From: Lysobacter sp. Root916
GTDB taxonomy: Bacteria; Pseudomonadota; Gammaproteobacteria; Xanthomonadales; Xanthomonadaceae
Direction: 5' to 3'
DNA: 32,953 bases
NCBI RefSeq assembly: GCF_001429785.1
Contig: NZ_LMJF01000013.1
Coordinates: 157,041-189,993 of the forward strand
Shown here: piece after piece, positions 1 through 6,812 of the stretch
Numbering within the stretch: the stretch's first letter is position 1
How the letters are laid out: the number at the start of each line of letters is the position of its first letter
Translations under genes and position numbers: made by a program
Notes under the pieces: model-generated
What the model was told of the DNA's origin: nothing
The model's input: only the letters and a program-made list of their open reading frames with translations
Databases searched by the model: none

Positions 1-334
1 GCTAGCCCTTCTCTTTGGTTACTTTTGACCGAAGGGAATCCAGACGGACTCTTGGGCTAGCAAGAGAAAGTGACCCGCATGCGCAGCAGGCGGAAGCCGT
101 TGACCTTCGAACCGAGCCGACGAAGCAACAGCAAAAGCAAATCCTCCCCAACCCTCCTTTTCCAAAGGAGGGAGCTAAAGAGCTAAAGAGCTTAGGAGCT
201 AGGAGCGAGAGCCCTCTGGCGTTCAACCGTGAACGAACCTGCGCTCGTAAGCCGCCCGCGCCGGGATGACAAGCACCAGCAAAGCCGTCTACTTGGGATG
301 AGCGCGTTCTGCACGACGCATAGGTAGCGACTCG
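1..334. other. Non-coding intergenic DNA with short palindromes
   Basis: I see no believable gene here. GCTAGCCC at 1-8 is matched by its inverted copy GGGCTAGC at 54-61. A perfect 9-bp-arm hairpin (CCCTCCTTT, loop TCC, AAAGGAGGG) lies at 152-172, followed by short direct repeats of AGCTAAAG around 173-190. This patchwork resembles the multi-copy intergenic elements of Lysobacter-type genomes. That link is from memory and needs a genome-wide copy count. Confidence 0.5.
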
Positions 335-628
335 CTGCCATCCATGGCGCCACTTCCGCGGACTTCGGATCGCCCGGCCCGGCCATCCATGTCCGGGCGC
401 GTAGCCGGACTGCGCGCAATGCGCGAGACGCTTCTTGGGGTACCCCCTGCCATCCATGGCGAGAAGACGCTGGCTCCGGATCGCCCGACCCGGCCATCCA
501 TGGCCGGGCGCGTAGCCGGACTGCGCGCAATGCGCGAGACGCTTCTTGGGGGTGCCCCCTGCCATCCATGGCGAGAAGACGCTGGCTCCGGATCGCCCGG
601 CCCGGCCATCCATGGCCGGGCGCGTAGC
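335..628. repeat. 112-bp tandem repeat, about 2.6 copies, each with a palindromic core
   Basis: Units start at 335, 447 and 559 (each at CTGCCATCCATGGC), giving an exact 112-base period; the third copy is cut off after about 70 bases. Copies 2 and 3 are nearly identical over their shared part. Copy 1 differs in about 20 bases after its first 14. Each unit carries the near-palindrome CCCGGCCATCCATGGCCGGG; in copy 1 one arm is broken by a G-to-T change (CCATGTCCGGG). Open frames across it follow the repeat in several phases and look non-coding. Confidence 0.85.
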
Positions 629-666
629 CGACGCGCGAGCCAATGGCTCGCAAGCGCGTCGGCTAC
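624..666 (-). terminator. Long hairpin at the 3' end of the lipid operon
   Basis: GTAGCCGACGCGC at 624-636 pairs perfectly with GCGCGTCGGCTAC at 654-666 (13 bp), and a smaller GAGCC/GGCTC stem is nested inside. The right arm includes the stop codon (663-665) of the last operon gene. There is no U-tract, so it is not a classical intrinsic terminator. It may act as a 3'-end stabiliser or a factor-assisted terminator. The role is inferred; the palindrome is seen directly. Confidence 0.5.
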
Positions 667-1634
667 GCCCACCAATACCGGATCAAATGGAAGAACACCG
701 GGGCCGCGAAACACACCGAATCCAGGCGATCCAGCATGCCCCCGTGCCCCTCGATCATGTGCCCCCAATCCTTGATCCCGCGATCGCGCTTGATCGCCGA
801 CATCACCAGACCGCCGTAGAACCCCATCAGATTGATCACCAACGCCAGCGCCGCCGCCTGCAGCGGCGTGAACGGCGTGATCCACCACAAAGCCGCGCCC
901 AGCGCCGTCGCCGAAGCCACGCCGCCGACGAAACCCTCCACCGTTTTCGACGGCGACAGCTTGGGCGCGATCAAACGGCGCCCGCACAACTTGCCCCACA
1001 CGTACTGCAGCACGTCCGAGGACTGAACCACGATCACCAGGAACGCGATCAGCAGCAGATTGCGACCCTCGTAGCCCGGAATGTCCAGGTTCAACAACGC
1101 CGGCACGTGCGAAATGCAGAACACGCAGATCATCAGCCCCCACTGCACCTTGGCCGCGCGCTCCAGATAACGCGTGGTATCGCCGCCCACCGTGGACAGG
1201 ATCGGCAGCAGCAGGAAGGCGTAGACCGGAATCAGCAGCGTGTACAGCCCGTACCAGTCGGTGTAGACCAGCCAGTACTGCAAGGGCAGCGCCGCGTAGA
1301 AGGCCACCGCCAGTGCGTAGTAGTCGCTGCGCCGGGTCGGCGTGAGGGTGATGAACTCGCGCAGCGCGAACAGCGATACCAGCGCGAACAGCACGATCAC
1401 CCCAACCCGGCCGATCAGGAAGGACGCGCCCACCACCGCCGCCATCACCCACCAGGCGCGGATGCGCGCGGTCAGGTTGGCGATCACCGGGCTGGGCCGC
1501 CCGCGCGTGCGCCAGCGCAGGAATTCCGCGATCGCCGTGGCCAGCAACAGCACCCCGGCCACGCCCAGGAACAACAACACCGAATGCGGCAGCACCTTCA
1601 CCCGCTCGATCAGGATCGCGAGGTTCGCGCTCAT
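663..1634 (-). CDS. ynbB: CDP-diglyceride synthase family protein (YnbB-like)
   Basis: A 323-residue polytopic membrane protein of the phosphatidate cytidylyltransferase family, which makes CDP-diacylglycerol from phosphatidic acid and CTP. The family signature lies at residues 279-306: SAIKRDRGIKDWG, then EGHGGMLDRLDS. A further conserved block, SPSKTVEG, is at 227-234. Hydrophobic segments occupy most of residues 15-210 and 235-275. The start overlaps the preceding acyltransferase by four bases (ATGA), so translation is probably coupled. It is the last gene of a six-gene lipid operon. E. coli ynbB, also in an operon with a phosphatidyltransferase, a hydrolase and a phosphatase, is the likely counterpart. 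The family is clear; whether it supplies general or dedicated CDP-lipid is inference. It is probably not the essential cdsA, which usually sits near uppS/dxr. Confidence 0.88.
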   Translation of the reverse strand: MSANLAILIERVKVLPHSVLLFLGVAGVLLLATAIAEFLRWRTRGRPSPVIANLTARIRAWWVMAAVVGASFLIGRVGVIVLFALVSLFALREFITLTPTRRSDYYALAVAFYAALPLQYWLVYTDWYGLYTLLIPVYAFLLLPILSTVGGDTTRYLERAAKVQWGLMICVFCISHVPALLNLDIPGYEGRNLLLIAFLVIVVQSSDVLQYVWGKLCGRRLIAPKLSPSKTVEGFVGGVASATALGAALWWITPFTPLQAAALALVINLMGFYGGLVMSAIKRDRGIKDWGHMIEGHGGMLDRLDSVCFAAPVFFHLIRYWWA

Positions 1635-2299
1635 GCGCCGCCCTCCGAGCCGCGCGTGCCCGTACCGTCATCGGACAAGGCCAGCAACGCCTCGCGCGCG
1701 CGCGCCAGGAACGCCGGTTTGTCCTCGTCGCTGTGCAGGCGCAGCGGCTCGCCGAAAGTGGCCGTGCACAGCAGCGGCAGCGGCAGCAATTTGCCCTTGG
1801 GCATGACCCGCGCCAGGTTGTCGATCCACACCGGCACGAACTCCAGCTCCGGACGCAGCCGGGCGAGGTGGAACAGGCCGCTCTTGAACGGCAGCAGGCC
1901 CTCGCCCTGGTTGCGCGTGCCCTCGGGAAACAGGATCAGCGAGGCACCGCCGTCGACCGCGTCGCACAAGGTCTGCATGGCCTCGTGGCGGCGCTGGTCG
2001 GGATCGCCGCAGTCCTGTGGCTTGGGCTCGCGGTCCACCAGCACGCCGTTGAAGACCTCGCGGATCAGGTAACGGCGCAAGGCGTCGCGCTGCCAATAGT
2101 CGGCGCCCGCGACCGGCCGGGTCTCGTCGCGCATCGCGCGCGGCAAGGCCGACCAGATCATCACGAAATCGCCGTGGCTGACGTGGTTGCCGTAATAGAC
2201 CCGGCGATCGCCCAGCGGCGGGCAACGCCACAGCGCGCGCGCGCCGGTCAGGGCGCGGATCGCGAAACTGAAACCGTCGGCGATCCAACCGCTAAGCAT
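1631..2299 (-). CDS. 1-acyl-sn-glycerol-3-phosphate acyltransferase (PlsC-type)
   Basis: A 222-residue protein of the lysophosphatidate acyltransferase family, which makes phosphatidic acid from lysophosphatidic acid and an acyl donor. The catalytic HX4D motif is HVSHGD (H39 to D44), and the acceptor-binding motif FPEGTRN is at 124-130. A short hydrophobic or amphipathic N-terminus (about 1-20) suits peripheral membrane attachment. It overlaps the upstream unknown membrane gene by 8 bp and the downstream CDP-diglyceride synthase by 4 bp. The order acyltransferase then cytidylyltransferase would supply the CDP-lipid used by the phosphatidyltransferase at the front of the operon. As I recall it, E. 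coli ynbABCD lacks this gene, so it may be an addition or a local replacement. Substrate range is inferred from family only. Confidence 0.85.
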   Translation of the reverse strand: MLSGWIADGFSFAIRALTGARALWRCPPLGDRRVYYGNHVSHGDFVMIWSALPRAMRDETRPVAGADYWQRDALRRYLIREVFNGVLVDREPKPQDCGDPDQRRHEAMQTLCDAVDGGASLILFPEGTRNQGEGLLPFKSGLFHLARLRPELEFVPVWIDNLARVMPKGKLLPLPLLCTATFGEPLRLHSDEDKPAFLARAREALLALSDDGTGTRGSEGGA

Positions 2300-2840
2300 C
2301 GATACGTACTCCGAAAATGGACGAGGGCGCGCGCTCGGGCCGCCATAGGCTCGCGACCGGACCGTCGTCGAACGCCTCCGGGGCCGGATCGTTATCCAGC
2401 GGCAACGGCGCCAACCACCAGGCGCTCGCCAGCAACAGCGCCTGCGCGATCAGGCACGCGGCCTGACGCCGCAGCAGGCCGCGCGCGCCACGCCAGCGCG
2501 CGGACCAGTCACGGCCGGCGCGTTCGGGCGGCTGCAGGCCCAGGGCTTGCAGACTCGCGTCCACGGCCGTCGCCGCATGCGCCGGATCGCGCTCGCGCGC
2601 GGCGGCCAGCAGCAGGCCGGCGTCGAAATCTACGCGCGCGGCGTAATAGACCTGCAGCAGGCCGGCGATCGCGCTCAGGCCCAGCCCGTAGGCGGTCCAG
2701 CCTACGAGCGCGCCGAAACCGAAACCGGCCAGCAGCAGCCACAGGCCGGTCAGGGCCAGCAAGCCCAGCGACAACGCATTCAAGCGTCGCCCCTGGCGCA
2801 GCAGCAGGCCCATGGTGTGCAGCTCGAAAGCGGTGGTCAT
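2292..2840 (-). CDS. Unknown membrane protein of the lipid operon
   Basis: I do not recognise this 182-residue protein. Two adjacent hydrophobic segments lie at about residues 23-40 and 45-66, and a third at about 127-145. Between them is an Arg/Ala-rich soluble stretch with a WSARWRGARGLLRR basic patch just before the third segment. The C-terminus is polar and acidic. The ATG at 2840 is chosen because it overlaps the stop of the PAP2/phosphatase gene by four bases (ATGA). Its own stop overlaps the acyltransferase start by 8 bp. Its position within a translationally coupled operon argues for a real gene with a lipid-related role, possibly a scaffold or accessory subunit. That role is inference from context only. 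Confidence 0.7.
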   Translation of the reverse strand: MTTAFELHTMGLLLRQGRRLNALSLGLLALTGLWLLLAGFGFGALVGWTAYGLGLSAIAGLLQVYYAARVDFDAGLLLAAARERDPAHAATAVDASLQALGLQPPERAGRDWSARWRGARGLLRRQAACLIAQALLLASAWWLAPLPLDNDPAPEAFDDGPVASLWRPERAPSSIFGVRIDA

Positions 2841-4180
2841 GTCGCGGGCACCCCTGCCTGCACGGAGATCGGCATCGCACCGGCACGGACCTGTTCCAAC
2901 GCACGCAGATGCGCCTCGCCCAGGACCACCGCCGGCCGGGCGGCGCGCACCTGCGCGACCGCGGCCTCGACGGTATCGGCGCGGCCGCTCTCCAGCAACC
3001 AGGCCGCGACCGCCGCCGCGCTGCGCGAATAGCCCAGCGCGCAGCACACCAGCACCGCACCGGCCGCGCGCGCGGCTTCGATGTCCTGCGCGGCCGCACG
3101 CAGCGCCTGCGGTTCGGCTGCCACCAGGTCCAGCATCGGCCGCACCGCCGCCACCCGCAGCGTCGACGGCGCCGACAACTCGGCGCAGACATCGACCGCG
3201 GCCGCGTAGCGTGCAGCCTCGTCCCGCCCGGGCATGCGCCCCAGCCAGACGCCGTCGCCGACTTCCACCGGCTGCGGCGCGCGCCGCGTCCACAGCCGCG
3301 AATTGATCCACGCGCCCCACAGGTAGGGCGCGTACAGCCAGCGCGCGGCAGGGCTGAGGCGGCCGTCGGCGCGCTTTTGGAATCCGTCCGCGCCCAGCAG
3401 CGCATAGTTCAGCGCCACCAGCAGCAGCGACAGCGCCGGCCACAACAGCCACCACGCCGCGCCGCGCAGCATCCAGGCCAGCGCCGCGCACAAGGCCGCG
3501 CCCAACAAATACAGCGATGCCAGTCGCCAACGCTTCGGATCGCGCGCCCAAACCGCCGCGCGCCACGGCGAGCGCGCGCCTTCCGGCCACAGCCATACGC
3601 ACAGCCAGCCCGCGAGCAGCCCGGTCGGCACGTCGACGAAGTGGTGTTGATAGGTGGTCAGCACCGACACCCCGATCAGGCCGAACCACAGGTGCAGCAG
3701 CCAGCGCCAGGCGCCGCTCAGGTGTTGGGCGAAACGCACCCACAGCACGATCAACAGCACGATGTGCAGCGACGGCGCCTGATTGAACGGCTTGTCGAAG
3801 CCCAGCAGCACGTCGAACATCCAGCCGAACACGCCGTCGGTTTCGGGCCGCACGAAGCTGAAGGTCAGCGGGAATGCGAGGAAGCAGGCGATCGCGATCG
3901 CCTGCGCGGTCAGCAGGCGCAAGGCCTGGTTGTCGAGTTCGCGGCGGTCGCGGCACACGAACAGCGAAATGCCGTAGAACAGATCGATCGACCAGTACGG
4001 CAGGATGGTCCAGGCCCAGAACGGAATCGCGTGTTCCCAGCCGAACACGATGCTGGGCACGCCGACGCGCTGGGCGGCGACCGAGTTGGCATAGCCGTAG
4101 CTGAGAAAGAACAAGGGCCCCAGCAGGGCCAGCCACAGCAGCGCGCGGCCCCAGGGCCGGCGCACGGCGGTCTCGCTCAT
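2837..4180 (-). CDS. ynbD: PAP2 phosphatase / dual-specificity phosphatase fusion (YnbD-like)
   Basis: A 447-residue fusion. The N-terminal half is a multi-pass PAP2-type lipid phosphatase with APSLH at 135-139 and QHHFVDVPTG at 178-187, matching the family's second and third motifs. After more membrane segments (about 220-262) the C-terminal part (about 300-447) is a cysteine phosphatase with the CX5R loop CALGYSR (C380 to R386). The whole matches the PAP2/dual-specificity phosphatase family that includes E. coli YnbD, about 430 residues. The ATG at 4180 overlaps the stop of the upstream hydrolase/methyltransferase by four bases. The probable role is removing phosphate from a phosphatidyl-linked head group, as in PGP-to-PG or inositol-phosphate chemistry. 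The exact substrate is unknown. Confidence 0.85.
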   Translation of the reverse strand: MSETAVRRPWGRALLWLALLGPLFFLSYGYANSVAAQRVGVPSIVFGWEHAIPFWAWTILPYWSIDLFYGISLFVCRDRRELDNQALRLLTAQAIAIACFLAFPLTFSFVRPETDGVFGWMFDVLLGFDKPFNQAPSLHIVLLIVLWVRFAQHLSGAWRWLLHLWFGLIGVSVLTTYQHHFVDVPTGLLAGWLCVWLWPEGARSPWRAAVWARDPKRWRLASLYLLGAALCAALAWMLRGAAWWLLWPALSLLLVALNYALLGADGFQKRADGRLSPAARWLYAPYLWGAWINSRLWTRRAPQPVEVGDGVWLGRMPGRDEAARYAAAVDVCAELSAPSTLRVAAVRPMLDLVAAEPQALRAAAQDIEAARAAGAVLVCCALGYSRSAAAVAAWLLESGRADTVEAAVAQVRAARPAVVLGEAHLRALEQVRAGAMPISVQAGVPAT

Positions 4181-5919
4181 TCCTCGACCCGCTGCGCCAG
4201 CGACACGGTGAAGATGCCCCAACGGTCGATACGCTGATCGAGCTTGCGGAAGCCCGCCGCGCGCACCAATTCGTCCATCTCGGCCTGCGAGCGCCGCCGC
4301 ATCACCCAGGCCTCGCCGCCGCGGTGGCTGGTCAGGGCGCGCGCGATGAACTCCAACTGCGGGTGCCAGGGCTGGCCGGTGTAGACCAGATAGCCGCCCG
4401 GCGCGACCGCGTCGGCCAGGCCGGCCAGCGAGCGCCGCACCAGGGCGTTGTCGGGGAACAGTTCGTACAGGCCGGACACGATCGCCAGGGTCGGGCGCGG
4501 TGTCAGCGCGGCCAGCGCGGCGCGGTCGAAGGCGTCGCCCTGCTCGAACTCGGCCACGCCGCCGGCGCCGAGTTCGGCGATCAGCGCGCGCCCCTGGCGC
4601 ACATTGAGATCGCTGTAGTCGCGCAGGCGGATCGAATCGGCGCCGCCGGCCAGGGCCTCCAGCGCGTAGCGGCCGTGGCCGGCGGCGATATCCACCACGT
4701 CCACGCGCTCGCCCGCTTCGCGCAAGCGGCGCATGGCCTCGCCCAGCAGTTCGTGCAGATGCGTGCGGCGCACGCGGATCCCGCGCCAGCCGATCGCGTC
4801 CAGATAGTTGCGATCGACCATGCGGCCCAGCGGACCGGCGCCGCGCGCCTGATCGCGGTAGACGTAGTCCAGGCTGCTGCCGGAGTCGAAGCCGGTGTCC
4901 AGGCCGGTGCGGATGCCTTCCGACAGGTAGCCGCCGAAGCGCAGGCCGGCACGCACGAAGCGCCAACGCAGATCCTGCAACGAATTGCGTTGCGGCGGCC
5001 AGGCCAGGCGCTCGGCCTCCTCGAAGCTGTCGCCGCGCTGGTGCGCATCCAGCAGCGAAGCGTGTTGCAGCGGCTCCTCGAAGCGCGCGCGCAGGAAGTC
5101 GCGGATCTTGGCCAGCGCCGGCGCGCGCTCCTTCTCGCCCAAGGTGTCGTGATAGAAGCCGGGCAGGAAGTGGCGCTGTTTGATGCTCGACCCCAGACGC
5201 TCGTAGAAGCGGTCCTGCGGCGCGCGGTGGACCACGAAATCCGAGCCCGAGACCAGCAGCTGCACCGGCACCCGGATCGCCTGCGCATCGGCGACGATGC
5301 GATCGGCGGCCTCGTACAGGCCCAGCAGCACGCGCACCGAGATCGGCCGCGCGATCAGCGGGTCGCTGCGATAGCTGGCGACGCGCTCGCGGTCGTGGGT
5401 CAGCCATTGCGGCTGCACGTAGCTGTTGACGAAGAAATTGCCGCGCAGCTTCTGCATCAGGCCCAGGCCCGCACGCGCGAACGGCACGTATAGCTTGACC
5501 TTGAACGCAGGCGAGGCCAGCACCAACGCGCGCAGGCGCGGCGCGTAATCGTGGGCCCAGGTCGCGGCGACCACCGCGCCCACGCTCTGCGCGATCAGCG
5601 CGGTGTCCTCCACCGCGATCCCGTGGACGTCGCCGATGTGGGCGACGAAGCGGTCCAGATCGCGCACCAGCGCCTCGAAGCCCGGCGCGTCGCCGCGCTC
5701 GCCCGGCGAGCGGCCGTTGCCGCGCGCGTCCCAGGCGAAGAAATCGCAATCGTCCAGGCCCAGTTCGTCGACCAGGTGCGCGACCCGGCCGGAGTGTTCG
5801 TGACCGCGATGCAGCAGCACCACCGCGCGCCGCGGCCCCTCGCCGCGCGCCGGCCAATGACGGTAGTACAGCTCGGTGCCGTCGAAGCTGGCGTAGTGGC
5901 GTTCCTGGTGTTCCCTCAT
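4177..5919 (-). CDS. ynbC: Alpha/beta hydrolase - SAM methyltransferase fusion (YnbC-like)
   Basis: A 580-residue two-domain protein. Residues 1-280 form an alpha/beta hydrolase: HRGHEHSGR at 37-45, the nucleophile elbow AQSVG (S112), SGSDFVVH with D227 as likely acid, and GFYHDTLGE with H257 as likely base. This is the monoacylglycerol lipase/serine aminopeptidase S33 style. Residues about 400-575 form a class I methyltransferase, with motif I VVDIAAGHGRY at 408-418 and a later SGLYELFPD segment (482-490). The length matches E. coli YnbC (about 585). It overlaps its neighbours by 4 bp on both sides. A plausible job is acting on an acyl chain or head group of the operon's lipid and methylating it. 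The reaction has not been assigned to my knowledge. Confidence 0.85.
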   Translation of the reverse strand: MREHQERHYASFDGTELYYRHWPARGEGPRRAVVLLHRGHEHSGRVAHLVDELGLDDCDFFAWDARGNGRSPGERGDAPGFEALVRDLDRFVAHIGDVHGIAVEDTALIAQSVGAVVAATWAHDYAPRLRALVLASPAFKVKLYVPFARAGLGLMQKLRGNFFVNSYVQPQWLTHDRERVASYRSDPLIARPISVRVLLGLYEAADRIVADAQAIRVPVQLLVSGSDFVVHRAPQDRFYERLGSSIKQRHFLPGFYHDTLGEKERAPALAKIRDFLRARFEEPLQHASLLDAHQRGDSFEEAERLAWPPQRNSLQDLRWRFVRAGLRFGGYLSEGIRTGLDTGFDSGSSLDYVYRDQARGAGPLGRMVDRNYLDAIGWRGIRVRRTHLHELLGEAMRRLREAGERVDVVDIAAGHGRYALEALAGGADSIRLRDYSDLNVRQGRALIAELGAGGVAEFEQGDAFDRAALAALTPRPTLAIVSGLYELFPDNALVRRSLAGLADAVAPGGYLVYTGQPWHPQLEFIARALTSHRGGEAWVMRRRSQAEMDELVRAAGFRKLDQRIDRWGIFTVSLAQRVEE

Positions 5920-6560
5920 TCGCGACTCCCTTGCGTTGCGGCGTCGGCGGATGCCGCGCCGTGGCGCACGCCGGCGGTCACCCGCCGCAGCACCGTCCAC
6001 ACACACAACAAAGCGGCCAGGATCGCGACCAGTTCGGTCGCGCGCGCGCCGGCCCAGCCCAGGGCCAGCGCCAGTCCCAGCGCGCCGACCACGAAGGCGC
6101 GGTCGCTCTTGCCCATGGGCCCGTCGTAGCGGCGCGGCGCGCCGACCATCGGAGCCAGGATCCCGGCGAATTCGGTCAGCGCCGCCAGCCCCGCGAACAG
6201 CAGCAGGGTCCACGGCGCGACGCCGGGGACCACCAGCAAGGTCAGGTATAGGGCGCTGTCGGAAACCACGTCGCACAGTTCGTTGAGGTAGGCGCCCAGG
6301 CGCGACTGCTGGCCGTGCTCGCGCGCCAGCATGCCGTCGATCGCGTTCAAGGCCATGCGCAGGAACATCCACAGCGGCAGGGCCGCGAACGCCCAGGGCT
6401 GCTCGCTGCCGTTCCAGGCCACCCAGGCCGCGACCGCCAGCGAGCCCAGGCCGGCCAGCACGGTGACCTGATTGGCGGTCACGCCGGCCGCGAACAGGGC
6501 GCGCACCAGCGGCCGCAACAAGGCCTGGAAGCGCCCCTTCAACGCGTAGATCGATGCCAT
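5916..6560 (-). CDS. ynbA: CDP-alcohol phosphatidyltransferase family protein (YnbA-like)
   Basis: A 214-residue polytopic membrane protein, first gene of the lipid operon. The CDP-alcohol phosphatidyltransferase signature is present but unusual: N72-A-I-D75-G-x2-A-R80-x8-G89, then YLNELCDVVSD with D97 and D101. In the usual D1xxD2GxxAR-x8-GxxxD3xxxD4 pattern, the D1 and D3 positions are Asn here. Alternatively the D3/D4 pair is shifted by one helical turn to D97/D101. The family transfers a phosphatidyl group from CDP-diacylglycerol to an alcohol such as glycerol-3-phosphate, inositol or serine. The ATG at 6560 is preferred over an upstream GTG at 6587 because it begins just before the conserved domain, although AGGGA lies directly next to it. 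The stop overlaps the next gene by 4 bp. Head-group identity is unknown. Confidence 0.82.
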   Translation of the reverse strand: MASIYALKGRFQALLRPLVRALFAAGVTANQVTVLAGLGSLAVAAWVAWNGSEQPWAFAALPLWMFLRMALNAIDGMLAREHGQQSRLGAYLNELCDVVSDSALYLTLLVVPGVAPWTLLLFAGLAALTEFAGILAPMVGAPRRYDGPMGKSDRAFVVGALGLALALGWAGARATELVAILAALLCVWTVLRRVTAGVRHGAASADAATQGSRE

Positions 6561-6775
6561 TCCCTGAGCCGGTCCGCATGCCCTCACGGGCGATCGGGCA
6601 TCAGCTTAGCCGCTGGCGGACGCGATGACGGTCCTGCCGCGGCCCGATCGCAGGGGTAGCGCATTGCTGACCCCCGGGGCCAGCGCCGCGTCACCTTCGC
6701 CTGCGCCGGATGCCCCGCGGGCGGGCGTACCGGCTGGATTCGGCGCGCGGGGCCGGGATGGCGCAGTCGCACCGC

Positions 6776-6781
6776 TATAAT
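6776..6781 (+). promoter_or_regulatory. Probable -10 element of purH
   Basis: A perfect TATAAT lies 31 bases before the purH ATG in otherwise very GC-rich DNA. No convincing -35 hexamer is found 16-18 bases upstream, which is common for strong -10 sites in this group. It lies in the 252-base gap between the divergent lipid operon and purH; I see nothing else distinct in that gap. Confidence 0.5.
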
Positions 6782-6812
6782 TCCCGCGCCCTTCCGCTGC
6801 CCGACTCCCCGC

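Noticed and set aside
335-628. CRISPR array
   Set aside because: The units are in direct contact with no unique spacers, and the period is 112 bases.
2-643. Open frames of 150-210 codons across the repeat region on the minus strand
   Set aside because: They follow the 112-base repeat in several phases, encode repeated GHGWPG/MAGG-type peptides and have no ribosome site; they arise from repeats in GC-rich DNA.
1733-4237. An 834-codon plus-strand frame opposite the lipid operon
   Set aside because: It is extremely rich in Arg/Gln/His/Pro, has no recognisable domain, and lies antisense to four clear genes; typical antisense frame in high-GC DNA.
6585-6587. GTG at 6587 as start of the phosphatidyltransferase
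   Set aside because: No ribosome site, and the extra nine residues are not like a membrane-protein N-terminus; the ATG at 6560 fits the family better.
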